A DNA stretch of 27,771 bases, taken from NCBI GenBank assembly GCA_050329955.1, contig JBHJOH010000011.1, forward strand, positions 1 through 27,771, read 5' to 3'. This document shows, one piece after another, positions 5,827 to 14,533 of the stretch; the first letter of the stretch is position 1, and every line of letters starts with the position of its first letter. The DNA comes from JAOUGY01 sp050329955 (GTDB lineage: Bacteria > Actinomycetota > Acidimicrobiia > Spongiisociales > ZC4RG35). The notes beneath the pieces are model-generated. The model was not told the origin of the DNA. It worked only from the letters and a program-made list of their open reading frames with translations, and did no database searches. The position numbers and the translations under genes are program-made.

Positions 5827-8451
5827 ATGGACGCCACCAGCATTCGTCGCACATTCCTCGAGTTCTTCGAAGAGCGGGGTCACACCGTTCGGCCGTCGTC
5901 TTCGCTCATTCCGGTGGACCCGACGCTGCTGCTCACCAATGCGGGGATGGTTCCGTTCAAGCCGTACTTCCTGGGCGAGGAGCCGGCCCCGTTCCAACGG
6001 GCGACCACGGTGCAGAAGTCAGTGCGCACCATCGACATCGACATCATCGGCACCACCGCTCGCCACATGTCGTTCTTCGAGATGCTGGGCAACTTCAGCT
6101 TCGGCGACTACTTCAAGAAAGAGGCGATGACCTTCGCCCACCAGCTGCTCACCGAAGGATTCGGGCTCGACCCCGACCGGCTCTGGTACACCGCCTACGA
6201 ACACGACGACGAGGCGGCGGCGCTGTGGGTCGACCACGTCGGCATCCCCGCCGAACGGGTGCAGCGGGGCGGCAAGGACAACTTCTGGCAGATGGGCGTA
6301 CCCGGTCCGTGCGGACCGTGCGCCGAGATCTTCTACGACCGCGGTCCCGAGCACGGCCCCGACGGCGGGCCCATCGGCGGCGGCGAGGAACGGTTCATCG
6401 AGATCTGGAACCTGGTGTTCATGCAGAACGTCCAGGACCGGCCCTACAACGTGGTGGGCGAGCTTCCCACGAAAAACATCGACACCGGGATGGGGCTGGA
6501 ACGCCTGGCCATGATCCTGCAGGGTGTCGGGTCGGCGTTCGAGATCGACACGGTGCTTCCGGTGCGACAGGCCGCCGAGGCGTTCACCGGCGTCGCCTAC
6601 GGCGCTGACGACATGACCGACGTGTCGCTGCGCATCCTGGCCGACCATGGCCGCACCATGACCTTCCTGATCGGCGACCAGGTGATGCCCTCCAACGAGG
6701 GTCGCGGCTACATCCTGCGCCGCATCATCCGGCGGGCGGTACGTCACGCCTGGCAGCTCGGCGGCGCCGGTCTCATCACCCCCCGCCTGGTGGAGGCCAC
6801 CGTCGACACGATGGGCGAGTGGTACAGCGCAATCGCCGATCGTCGCAGCTTCATCGTCGACGTCGTCTCCCGCGAGGAGGAGCGTTTCCGTCGCACCCTC
6901 GAATCGGGTCATCAGCTGCTCGACACCGAGCTCGAGCATCTGGGCAACGGCGGATCATTGCCCGGCGAGGTCGCCTTCAAGCTGCACGACACCTTCGGAT
7001 TCCCGATCGAGCTCACCAAGGAGATCGCCTCCGAACGCGGATTCGAGGTCGACGAGCCCGGGTTCGAGACCGCCATGTCCGACCAGCGCGCTCGCGCCAA
7101 GAAGGGGTGGAAGGGCGGCGACGAGGCGGCCAAGGGTGAGTTCTACCGGGCGATCCTCGACGACGTCGGCACCACAGAGTTCGTCGGCTACACCCACGAG
7201 CTGGCAACCGGTCGGGTGCTGGCCATCGTCCGTGACGGCGAGCTGATCGACGTCGCCGAACACGGCCAGGAGGTCGAGATCTTCCTCGACCGCACCCCGT
7301 TCTACGGGGAATCGGGTGGCCAGATCGGGGACACCGGTTCCATCACCACCGCCACCGGGGCGGTGGCGGTGCACGACGTGCAGCACGCCGTGCAGGGATT
7401 CCACGGTCACAAGGCCAAGGTGGTGTCGGGCACCATCGCCGTGGGCCAGGACGCCGAGCTGGTGATCGACTCGATGCGACGGGCCCGCACCCGCAAGTCC
7501 CACACCGGCACCCATGTGGTGCACGCCACCCTGCGTGAGGTGCTGGGCGATCACGCTCACCAGGCGGGGTCGCTGGTGCAGCCGGGGCGCCTCCGTTTCG
7601 ACTTCAGTCATTTCCAGGCGATGAGCTCCGATGAGGTGAGCGACGTGGAGCGGGTCTCCAACCATCGGCTCATCGGCAACGCCGAGGTCAGCACCACCGT
7701 CACCAGCCAGGACCAGGCCAAGGATATGGGGGCGCTGGCATTCTTCGGCGACAAGTACGGCGAAACCGTCCGGGTGGTCAAGGTGGGCGACTTCTCGGTG
7801 GAGTTCTGCGGAGGCACCCACACCCACACCGCCGGTGAGGTCGGCCCGCTCGTCATCATGTCCGAGTCGTCGATCGGCTCCAACATCCGCCGGATCGAAG
7901 CCCTCACCGGGGAAGCCGCCTATCAGCATCTGGTGGAGGTGCGCGACGCCCTCGACGGCACCGGGCGGCTGCTCAAGGCGCCGCCGTCCGAGGTTCCCGC
8001 CCGGGTGCAGGCGCTGATCGGCAAGGTCGAGGAGTTGGAGGGCGAGATCGACGCCATCCGCTCGCAACGCCGTTCGGCCCTCGCCGCCGAACTGGCGGGA
8101 ACCGCCGACCGGGTGGGGGAGGCGTCGGTGGTGGTGGCGTCGGTGGGGGAACTGCCCCCAGAACAGCTCCGCCAACTGGCCATGGCCGTGCGCGACCGGA
8201 TCGGCCGGGGTGTGGTGGTGCTCGGCTCCACCAACGCCGGCAAGGGTGCAGTCGTCGGCGCCGTTTCGAAGGACCTGGTTGCCGCCGGAGTGTCGGCGGC
8301 AACGCTCATCGCCGACGCCGCCCGTGAGATGGGCGGCGGTGGCTCCCGCGATCCCGAACTCGCCCAGGCGGGTGGGCCCCGTGGTGAACAACTCGACGCC
8401 GCCATCGACCTGGCGCGAACCGGCGTGGGCCGGGCGCTGTCCGGAGTCTGA
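5827..8451 (+). CDS. alaS: Alanyl-tRNA synthetase
   Basis: The product is 874 aa, the usual bacterial length. It charges tRNA-Ala in the cytosol and edits Ser/Gly mischarging. The N terminus carries the class II core (IRRTFLEFFEERGHTV, LLLTNAGMVPFKPYFLG, RHMSFFEMLGNFSFGDYFKK). The editing domain has HTGTHVVH at residues 559-566 and CGGTH at 661-665, the metal-binding set, and the C-Ala domain follows (GSTNAGKGAVVGAVSKDL, GGGGSRDPELAQAGG). The ATG at 5827 is chosen because MDATSIRRTFLEFF matches normal family N termini; the frame is open further upstream but that stretch is the 65-bp repeat. alaS heads a plus-strand run and ruvX begins 11 bases after it, as in mycobacteria. Confidence 0.98.
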   Translation: MDATSIRRTFLEFFEERGHTVRPSSSLIPVDPTLLLTNAGMVPFKPYFLGEEPAPFQRATTVQKSVRTIDIDIIGTTARHMSFFEMLGNFSFGDYFKKEAMTFAHQLLTEGFGLDPDRLWYTAYEHDDEAAALWVDHVGIPAERVQRGGKDNFWQMGVPGPCGPCAEIFYDRGPEHGPDGGPIGGGEERFIEIWNLVFMQNVQDRPYNVVGELPTKNIDTGMGLERLAMILQGVGSAFEIDTVLPVRQAAEAFTGVAYGADDMTDVSLRILADHGRTMTFLIGDQVMPSNEGRGYILRRIIRRAVRHAWQLGGAGLITPRLVEATVDTMGEWYSAIADRRSFIVDVVSREEERFRRTLESGHQLLDTELEHLGNGGSLPGEVAFKLHDTFGFPIELTKEIASERGFEVDEPGFETAMSDQRARAKKGWKGGDEAAKGEFYRAILDDVGTTEFVGYTHELATGRVLAIVRDGELIDVAEHGQEVEIFLDRTPFYGESGGQIGDTGSITTATGAVAVHDVQHAVQGFHGHKAKVVSGTIAVGQDAELVIDSMRRARTRKSHTGTHVVHATLREVLGDHAHQAGSLVQPGRLRFDFSHFQAMSSDEVSDVERVSNHRLIGNAEVSTTVTSQDQAKDMGALAFFGDKYGETVRVVKVGDFSVEFCGGTHTHTAGEVGPLVIMSESSIGSNIRRIEALTGEAAYQHLVEVRDALDGTGRLLKAPPSEVPARVQALIGKVEELEGEIDAIRSQRRSALAAELAGTADRVGEASVVVASVGELPPEQLRQLAMAVRDRIGRGVVVLGSTNAGKGAVVGAVSKDLVAAGVSAATLIADAAREMGGGGSRDPELAQAGGPRGEQLDAAIDLARTGVGRALSGV

Positions 8452-8462
8452 TCCTGGGCCGG

Positions 8463-8858
8463 GTGCTGGCGTTCGACTACGGCTCGAAACGGATCGGCGT
8501 CGCCGTGTCCGACTCGCTGCGCATCACGGCCGGGCCGCTCGAGGTGATTCCCACCGACGCCGCCATGACCCATGTGCGGCGCCTGGTCGACCAGTACCAG
8601 CCCGACGTGGTGGTGGTCGGCCTGCCCATCGGCCTCTCCGGCAACGAAGGGCCGGCGGCCGAGGCTGCCCGCCGGTTCGGCACCCAGGTCGGTGAGACGT
8701 GCGGTGTGACCGTCGAGTACGTCGACGAACGATTCAGCACCCGCACCGCCGAACAGGCGATGATCGAAGGGGGAGTCAAACGGAGAGATAGGCGCGCCGG
8801 GGTGGATAAAGTTGCAGCTGCAGTCATCCTCCGTCAGTACCTGGAGAGAGCGCGATGA
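8463..8858 (+). CDS. ruvX: RuvX/YqgF family Holliday-junction resolvase-like nuclease
   Basis: The product is 131 aa with an RNase H-like fold. It has LAFDYGSKRIGVAVSD with the first catalytic Asp, the central VVVGLPIGLSGNEGPAA strand-loop, VEYVDERFSTRTAE with Glu, and the C-terminal D(K)VAAAVILRQYL containing the last Asp. Family members act in 16S rRNA 5' end maturation (E. coli YqgF) or as Holliday-junction resolvases (mycobacterial RuvX); which applies here cannot be told from sequence. The GTG start gives a normal short N terminus. It lies between alaS and mltG in the conserved actinobacterial order and its end overlaps mltG by four bases (ATGA). Confidence 0.93.
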   Translation: MLAFDYGSKRIGVAVSDSLRITAGPLEVIPTDAAMTHVRRLVDQYQPDVVVVGLPIGLSGNEGPAAEAARRFGTQVGETCGVTVEYVDERFSTRTAEQAMIEGGVKRRDRRAGVDKVAAAVILRQYLERAR

Positions 8859-9979
8859 CCTCCCCCACCAACACCACACCTTCCGTCATGCCCGACCCGC
8901 CGCCGCCGATGCGGCCGAGCAGGCTCGTGCTCCCCATCCTCCTCATCATGCTGGTGGTGGCGGCCGGCTTCGGGGTGGTCAGGGCGGCGGCCTGGATGGG
9001 CGGCTCGGTGCGCGAGGCGCTCGAGTCCCGGGACGAAGAGGACGTGATCGAGGTGGTGCCCGGCAACGAGGTGAGCATCGAGATCCCGGCCGGATCCACC
9101 GCCGAGGACATCGGCGAACTGCTGGTGGAGGCCGGCGTGATCGGATCGTCCCGCCAGTTCGAATCGGCGGTCGAAACCGCCGGTGTGGCGAACTCGCTCA
9201 AGGCGGGGAGTTTCGACCTCGTGACCGGGATGAATCCCGATGCCGTCATCAACACGCTCATCGCCGGGCCAACCGTCCGGGTCTACAAGGTGACCATCCC
9301 CGAGGGTTTGCGGGTCACCGAGATACTCGAGCTGCTGGCCGAGGAATCGGGGATCGAGCGGGGCGAGTTCGAGGAAGCGTTGTTCTCAGGCCAGGTGACC
9401 ACAACGCTCCACACCATTCCCGCCGAACCCACCTTCGCCGACTGGGAAGGGCTGCTGTTCCCCGACACCTACGAGTTCTCCGAACAGTCGAGTGCGTCCG
9501 ACATCCTCAACCGGCTGGCCCGCACCATGCAGGTGCGCATGGAGAGCGTGGATTGGACCGCCTTCGAGGAGGCCGGCTTCAGCAGGCACGAGGGCATCAT
9601 CATCGCCTCTCTCATCGAATCCGAGGTTCAGGTGGCCGAGGAGCGTCCGTTGGTGTCGAGCGTCATCCGCAACCGCCTCGAGATCGGTGAGATCCTCGGC
9701 ATCGACGCCAGCACCCTCTACGCCCAGGGGATCAGGGCGGCATCGGAGATCGACGTCGACTTCGACTCCCCGTACAACACCCGGCGCTACGGCGGCATCC
9801 CACCCGGCCCGATCTCCGCACCCGGACTCGCCTCGCTGGAGGCGACCGCCAACCCCGCCGACAGCGACTTCCTGTACTACGTGCTGGCGGACGCCGACGG
9901 CACCCACGTCTTCGCCGAGACCCTCGAGGAGCACAACGCCAACGTCGCCATCTCGCGGGAGGCAGGGCTGCTGGGGTGA
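8855..9979 (+). CDS. mltG: Endolytic transglycosylase MltG (YceG-like)
   Basis: The product is 374 aa: a short Pro-rich cytoplasmic tail, one membrane helix at about residues 24-44, a LysM-like region (IPAGSTAEDIGELLVEAGVI) and the YceG catalytic domain. The catalytic Glu is probably Glu255 in ASLIESEV, and the family signatures ERPLVSSVIRNRL, YNTRRYGGIPPGPI and the closing G-THVFAETLEEHNANV are present. MltG cuts nascent glycan strands outside the membrane and sets chain length together with penicillin-binding proteins. The usual 'LQxDPTVxY' reads LGIDASTLY here, a mild divergence. The ATGA start overlap with ruvX and GTGA overlap with aroE indicate one transcript. Confidence 0.95.
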   Translation: MTSPTNTTPSVMPDPPPPMRPSRLVLPILLIMLVVAAGFGVVRAAAWMGGSVREALESRDEEDVIEVVPGNEVSIEIPAGSTAEDIGELLVEAGVIGSSRQFESAVETAGVANSLKAGSFDLVTGMNPDAVINTLIAGPTVRVYKVTIPEGLRVTEILELLAEESGIERGEFEEALFSGQVTTTLHTIPAEPTFADWEGLLFPDTYEFSEQSSASDILNRLARTMQVRMESVDWTAFEEAGFSRHEGIIIASLIESEVQVAEERPLVSSVIRNRLEIGEILGIDASTLYAQGIRAASEIDVDFDSPYNTRRYGGIPPGPISAPGLASLEATANPADSDFLYYVLADADGTHVFAETLEEHNANVAISREAGLLG

Positions 9980-10788
9980 CCGGCGCTCTGACGCTGGTGG
10001 TGCTGGGCGACCCGGTCGCCCACTCCAAGTCGCCCACCATGCACACCGCCGCCCTTGGGGCGCTCGGGTTGGCGGGAACGTACACCGCCCGTCGGGTCGA
10101 CGCAGCCGGGATGGCCGCCGCCGCCGGCGAGATGCGGGCCGGACTGCTGGACGGCGCCAACATCACCATGCCCCACAAGCGGGTGGCGTCGGATCTGTCC
10201 GATGCGCTCGCTCCCGAAGCCGCCCGGGCCCGTTCGGTCAACACCTGGGTGCCACGCCAGGGCACCATCACCGGCCACAGCACCGATGTGGTGGGGGTGC
10301 GGGTGGTGATCGATCGGGCGGGGCTGCCCGACGGCCCGGTGGTGATCCTCGGAACCGGAGGGGCCGCCGCCGCCTCCCTCATCGCCCTCGAGGACCGGCC
10401 GCTCACCGTGGTGGCCCGGCGTCCGGAGGCCGGCGCCGAGATGGCCCGCAGCTGCGGGGTCGATGCCACCATTCTCTCCTGGGAAGAGCCCGCCCCCGCC
10501 GGTCTCGTCATCAACTGCACCCCGGTTGGAATGGGCGGCGAGACGCTACCCGAACGTTTCCTGGCGGCTGCGACCGGGTTCTTCGAGATGGTGTACGCCT
10601 CGGGCCCCACCCCCGCCGAGATCGGGGCGCGGTCGGCCGGAATCCCGGTGGCGGGGGGACTGGAGCTGTTGGCCGCCCAGGCCGAGGCTTCGTTCGAGCT
10701 GTGGACCGGGACGACACCCCCGCCCGGCGTGATGTACCGTTCTGTGGACAAACAACTCAAGGCACCAATCGGGGGGGCCGAAGCATGA
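9976..10788 (+). CDS. aroE: Shikimate 5-dehydrogenase
   Basis: The product is 270 aa. It reduces 3-dehydroshikimate to shikimate with NADPH. Shikimate-binding features are SKSP (Ser17, Ser19), NITMPHK with catalytic Lys68, SVNT (Asn89) and the catalytic Asp104 in STDVVG, where NTD is more common. The nucleotide-binding glycine loop is GTGGAAA at about 125-131. INCTPVGM and the C-terminal GGLELLAAQAEASFELWTG complete the family signature. The GTG start overlaps the mltG stop (GTGA), and its own stop overlaps the ATG of the DUF4388 gene. It belongs with aroC, aroK and aroB downstream. Confidence 0.95.
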   Translation: MTGALTLVVLGDPVAHSKSPTMHTAALGALGLAGTYTARRVDAAGMAAAAGEMRAGLLDGANITMPHKRVASDLSDALAPEAARARSVNTWVPRQGTITGHSTDVVGVRVVIDRAGLPDGPVVILGTGGAAAASLIALEDRPLTVVARRPEAGAEMARSCGVDATILSWEEPAPAGLVINCTPVGMGGETLPERFLAAATGFFEMVYASGPTPAEIGARSAGIPVAGGLELLAAQAEASFELWTGTTPPPGVMYRSVDKQLKAPIGGAEA

Positions 10789-12599
10789 ACTCTGAGTCGG
10801 ATGCGGGAGCACAGATGTCACTGAACGGAAACCTGGAGGTCTTTCCTCTCGAGGAAGTCCTTCGCCTGTTGGCTCGTTCCCGGAAGACGGGGTGCCTTCG
10901 GGTCGAGAGCGGTGGTGTTCAGGGACGGATCTTCCTCAACGGGGGTGCGCTGACCCTCGCCACCGTCGCCGGCGACGACGAGCTGAGACGGCGTCTGCTG
11001 GCCTCCGGTCTCATCACCGAAGCCGACCTGCGCAAGGTCGAGTTGTCCGGTTCTCCGGTGTCGGATTCTTTGGCGCCCGACGCCACACCCACCGCCCTCT
11101 CCGAGTTCGTGCGTGAGGAGTCCGTGGAAGGGTTCTACCGCATTCGCCGCACCGGTCGCGGCAGCTTCGACTTCCTGATCGACATGAATCCGCGCTATCC
11201 GACCGGCCAGAGTTTCGACTCCGAGGTCATCGTCTCGGAGGCCGACCGGCGCTCCCTGGAATGGGAGGACGTCGAGTCGGTGCTGCCGAGCATGGACACC
11301 ACCCTCAGGATGGTGCCCGTTCTCGACGGAGAGGATGCCGTCACCCTCAGCCCGTCGACGTGGCGCATCCTGGCGGCGCTGGGTTCCGGGGCGAGCGTGT
11401 CCGCCATCGCCCGGCTGGTCGGGTGGAGCGATTTCCGTAGCGCCCGCGAGATGGCTTCGCTGTACCGCAACGGCCTGGTGGCGATGGTCGAGCCCGGCAG
11501 CGTGGCTGCCGCTACGGCTGCGGTCGCAACGGCAACGGTAGCAACGGCTGCGGTCGTGCCCGTGGTGGATGAGCCGGCGCTCGACTCCTACGCCGAAGCT
11601 CCTGAGCCGGATCCTGTCCCCGAGCCGCCCATGCTCGAGACTGTGGTCGCCGAGACGCCCGTTCTCGAAGCTCCCACGATCGACATCCCGGCGGCTGCCC
11701 CGACCGGCGATGATGCCAGCTCCGAGGTGTCGGAGTTCGGTACGTGGTCCGAGGACCTGACCGGTTCCGATGATGCCGCCTCGGAGTGGTCGATCCCCAC
11801 CGCCGAGCCCATCACCACCACCGACGTGCAGTTCGACAGTTTCGAAGAGCCTGCCCAGGCCACGCCTGATGCCGGGGCTTCTGACATTCCCGTGTTCGGG
11901 ACGTCGGACTGGCAGTCGCAGACGTCGCCCGAGGTGGCCGTCCCCGTGGCACCCGACGCGGCATCGGCCTCGGAGGTTTCGGCCTCGGAGGTTTCGGCCT
12001 CGGAGGCTGCGGCCACGGATGCTTCGCTGGATGAGGTCGCCGGGTGGTGGTCGGACACCGCCTCCGACCCAGCCTCCGACCCAGCCTCCGACCCCACGTC
12101 CGAACCAGCGTCCGACCCATCCTCCGAAGCCGTCACAGAGCCGGCGCCCGAAGCGCTGGAGACCCCGGCCACACCGTGGAAAGATTCGCCGTGGTCGGCG
12201 GAGATCCCCACCGCCGAGGCACCGGTCGAAGAGCCTGTCGTTCAGTCGAGCCCGTGGGGTGGATGGACGTCGACCCCCGAGGTGGCCGATGTCGCCGAGC
12301 CGCTCGAAGCGGTCGACAGCGTGCTCGAGTCGGTGGATGCCGTCGCAACCGAGCCCGATCGTACCGGTGGATGGTGGGCCGAGACCATGGGCGGAGCCGA
12401 GGCGGCCTCCGAGCGACCCGCCACCGACAACGACGCCGATCGTTTCCTGGAGAGCGTGTTCTCGTCCCTGTCGGACGAGAACGAGGCCGGCCCGGCCAAG
12501 TCTGAAGGAGAGGACGACGAGACCGGGTTCGGGATGGGCCTGCTGAGACGGCGCCGCATGGGTGCGGCCGCCCGCGACATCTCCGACAACAACCGCTGA
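10785..12599 (+). CDS. DUF4388 (PATAN-type) protein with long acidic low-complexity tail
   Basis: The product is 604 aa. Residues ~11-110 match DUF4388: LNGNLEVFPLEEVLRLLARS, KTGCLRVESGG, GRIFLNGGALTLATV. A winged-helix-like segment follows (STWRILAALGSGASVSAIARLVG) near residues 186-230. The rest to ~560 is Ala/Ser/Glu/Pro/Asp low complexity with tandem repeats: 15-base units for SASEV at about 11965-12010 and 12-base units for SDPA at about 12060-12125. The end is DADRFLESVFSSL followed by a basic GLLRRRRMGAAARD tail. PATAN-family domains are signalling modules; in cyanobacteria PATAN regulators act on type IV pilus motors. Its neighbour is a prepilin peptidase, so a pilus-related role is an inference. 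ATG 10785 overlaps the aroE stop; ATG 10815 has a better GGGAG site and is an alternative start. Confidence 0.85.
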   Translation: MNSESDAGAQMSLNGNLEVFPLEEVLRLLARSRKTGCLRVESGGVQGRIFLNGGALTLATVAGDDELRRRLLASGLITEADLRKVELSGSPVSDSLAPDATPTALSEFVREESVEGFYRIRRTGRGSFDFLIDMNPRYPTGQSFDSEVIVSEADRRSLEWEDVESVLPSMDTTLRMVPVLDGEDAVTLSPSTWRILAALGSGASVSAIARLVGWSDFRSAREMASLYRNGLVAMVEPGSVAAATAAVATATVATAAVVPVVDEPALDSYAEAPEPDPVPEPPMLETVVAETPVLEAPTIDIPAAAPTGDDASSEVSEFGTWSEDLTGSDDAASEWSIPTAEPITTTDVQFDSFEEPAQATPDAGASDIPVFGTSDWQSQTSPEVAVPVAPDAASASEVSASEVSASEAAATDASLDEVAGWWSDTASDPASDPASDPTSEPASDPSSEAVTEPAPEALETPATPWKDSPWSAEIPTAEAPVEEPVVQSSPWGGWTSTPEVADVAEPLEAVDSVLESVDAVATEPDRTGGWWAETMGGAEAASERPATDNDADRFLESVFSSLSDENEAGPAKSEGEDDETGFGMGLLRRRRMGAAARDISDNNR

Positions 12600-12606
12600 T
12601 CCGCCG

Positions 12607-13347
12607 GTGCCCGATGCCGCGGTGGCGACCCTGATCGGACTCGCCATCGTGGGCTTCCTGCTGGGCCCGACCCTGCACCATGTGGGAATCCGCGCCGCAG
12701 TGAGGGCGGCTTTCGACGGCCCGCTGGCCCGGTGCGAGCGCTGCGCCGCGGTGCGAACTGTCCCGTGGTCGCCCCGGTGCCGTCTGTGCGCCAGCCCCAT
12801 CCGACGGCGCGAGCCGCTCATCTGGCTGCTGTCGGCGGCGACCTTCGCCGCCGCCGGGCATGTGGCGGGAGGGGGGCTCCTGCTTCCAGCCCATCTGCTG
12901 CTGGCTGCGCTGACCACCGTGCTGGTCGTCACCGACCTCGACGCCAAACTGATCCCGAACCGGTTGCTGTATCCGGGAACGGCCATCGGCGCCGTGCTGC
13001 TGGCGGTGGGGGCGCTCTCGGTGGATCGGCCGGTCGACCTGGGTCGCGGCGCCATCTCAGGGGTCGGCTACTTCGGGCTGCTGCTGCTGGTGGCGATCAT
13101 CACCCGGGGCGGATTCGGGATGGGCGATGTCAAGCTGGCGGTGGTGCTGGGGCTGTTCATGGGCTTCTGGGGATGGTCCGTGCTCGCCTCCGGCCTCTTC
13201 TACACCGGGTTGTACGGCGGCATCCCGGCGCTGGTCATGATCGTCACCGGGCGGGCCGGCCGGGGTGACGAGTTGCCCTACGGCCCCGCCATGGTGCTCG
13301 GTACCTGGACGGCGCTGGTCGCCGGCGGCGGGGGTCTGTTCTCGTGA
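12607..13347 (+). CDS. pilD: Prepilin peptidase (A24 family)
   Basis: The product is 246 aa and polytopic. It cleaves the leader of type IV pilin-like precursors at the cytoplasmic face and may also N-methylate them. The zinc-type site of the N-terminal domain is present as C43-x2-C46 and C58-x2-C61. The catalytic aspartates are Asp110 in TDLDAKLIPN and Asp174 in GMGDVKL, the two family motifs. About six or seven hydrophobic segments are visible. The GTG start lies seven bases after the DUF4388 stop; an ATG at 12562 inside the preceding gene adds only a Pro/Thr-rich extension and is rejected. No pilin, ATPase or PilC gene is seen next to it, though such clusters sit between aroE and aroC in some bacteria. 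Confidence 0.92.
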   Translation: MPDAAVATLIGLAIVGFLLGPTLHHVGIRAAVRAAFDGPLARCERCAAVRTVPWSPRCRLCASPIRRREPLIWLLSAATFAAAGHVAGGGLLLPAHLLLAALTTVLVVTDLDAKLIPNRLLYPGTAIGAVLLAVGALSVDRPVDLGRGAISGVGYFGLLLLVAIITRGGFGMGDVKLAVVLGLFMGFWGWSVLASGLFYTGLYGGIPALVMIVTGRAGRGDELPYGPAMVLGTWTALVAGGGGLFS

Positions 13348-13364
13348 CCCCGGCCGTACGGAAG

Positions 13365-13370
13365 TAGGAT
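13365..13370 (+). promoter_or_regulatory. Leaderless-type -10 before aroC
   Basis: TAGGAT lies seven bases before the aroC ATG, the geometry of a leaderless start. It would give aroC-aroK-aroB an internal promoter. The same bases could serve as a weak ribosome site (AGGA). Confidence 0.4.
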
Positions 13371-13377
13371 CGCCTCA

Positions 13378-14532
13378 ATGTTGAGGTTCATCACCGCAGG
13401 CGAATCCCATGGTCCGGGGCTCGTGGCCGTCATCGAAGGGCTCCCGTCCGGATTGCCGTTCCTCGTCGACGAGCTCAAAGCCGAGTTGTCGCGTCGCACG
13501 CTCGGGTTCGGGCGCGGGCCGCGAATGGCCATCGAACGCGACGAGGTCGCCATCATGGGAGGGGTACGTCATGGCCGGACCCTCGGGTCCCCGGTGGCGG
13601 TGGTCATCCACAACACCGAGTTCCCCGAGAAGTGGTCCGAGGAGATGAGTCCGTATCCCGGCTCCCCCAAGCGGACCATGACCACCCCCCGACCGGGCCA
13701 CGCCGACCTGGTGGGCATGCAGAAGTACGACACCCACGACGCCCGTGACATCCTGGAGCGGGCATCGGCCCGTGAGACGGCCGCACGCACCGTGGTCGGC
13801 TACGCCGCCAAAGTGCTGCTCGCCAGCCTCGACGTGTCGGTGTTCTCCCACGTCATCGAGATCGGTGGGGCTCGCGCTCCGGGCGATCCGCTGCCGACAC
13901 CCGACGACCTGGCGGCGATCGATGCCTCACCGGTGCGGGTGTTCGACCGGACGGCCGAGCAGGCCATGATCGAGGTGATCGAGGCCGCCAAGGCCGACCG
14001 CGACACCCTGGGTGGGGTGGTCGAGGTGCTGGCGTACGGCGTGGTGGCGGGCGTGGGCAGCCACGTTCACTGGGACCGCAAGATCGACGCCGCTCTGGCC
14101 GAGGCCCTCATGTCGATCCAGGCGATCAAGGGCGTCGAGATCGGCGACGGGTTCGAAACCGCCCGCCGGCGTGGTTCGGCGGCGCACGACGAGATCTTCC
14201 ACGACGAGTCGGGCTTCACCCGCTCCACGAACAAGGCCGGCGGTACCGAAGGCGGTATGACGGTGGGTGACGTGCTGAGAGTGCGGGCGGCGATGAAGCC
14301 CATCTCCACGGTCGGCAAGGGTCTGCAAACCGTCGACGTGGGCACCAAGCAGGCGGAGTCGGCCTTCTACGAGCGTTCCGACGTGGTGGCGGTACCGGCC
14401 GCCGGGGTGGTGGCTGAGCAGATGGTCGCCATCGTGGTGGCCCGCGAGATCCAGCGGAAGTTCGGCGGGGACACCGTCGGTGACCTGCGAGCGGCGTGGG
14501 ACGCGTACCGTCTCAGACTGGCCGGGTTCTGA
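13378..14532 (+). CDS. aroC: Chorismate synthase
   Basis: The product is 384 aa. It converts EPSP to chorismate using reduced FMN. Signatures are the N-terminal FITAGESHGPGLVAVIEG, the basic loop RRTLGFGRGPRM, MTTPRPGHADLVGMQKY, ARDILERASARETAARTVVG, and the C-terminal GGTEGGMTVGD and M-KPISTVGKGL. Length and motifs are complete. It lies 30 bases after pilD with its own possible -10, and one base separates its stop from the aroK start. It occupies the aroC-aroK-aroB order common to actinobacteria. Confidence 0.97.
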   Translation: MLRFITAGESHGPGLVAVIEGLPSGLPFLVDELKAELSRRTLGFGRGPRMAIERDEVAIMGGVRHGRTLGSPVAVVIHNTEFPEKWSEEMSPYPGSPKRTMTTPRPGHADLVGMQKYDTHDARDILERASARETAARTVVGYAAKVLLASLDVSVFSHVIEIGGARAPGDPLPTPDDLAAIDASPVRVFDRTAEQAMIEVIEAAKADRDTLGGVVEVLAYGVVAGVGSHVHWDRKIDAALAEALMSIQAIKGVEIGDGFETARRRGSAAHDEIFHDESGFTRSTNKAGGTEGGMTVGDVLRVRAAMKPISTVGKGLQTVDVGTKQAESAFYERSDVVAVPAAGVVAEQMVAIVVAREIQRKFGGDTVGDLRAAWDAYRLRLAGF

Positions 14533-14533
14533 G

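Noticed and set aside
6955..8391. Long open frame antisense to alaS
   Set aside because: It is a mirror of the high-GC codon bias of a certain essential gene; the translation is His/Gly/Val-rich without motifs.
9492..10784. Upstream extension of the DUF4388 frame through mltG and aroE
   Set aside because: The Arg/Pro/Ser-rich translation lies out of frame inside two recognised genes; the real start is at 10785 or 10815.
10818..13055. 745-codon antisense frame opposite the DUF4388 and pilD genes
   Set aside because: Arg/Gly/His repeats arise from the Ser/Glu/Pro tail read backwards; there is no domain, and the sense strand has clear DUF4388 and A24 motifs.
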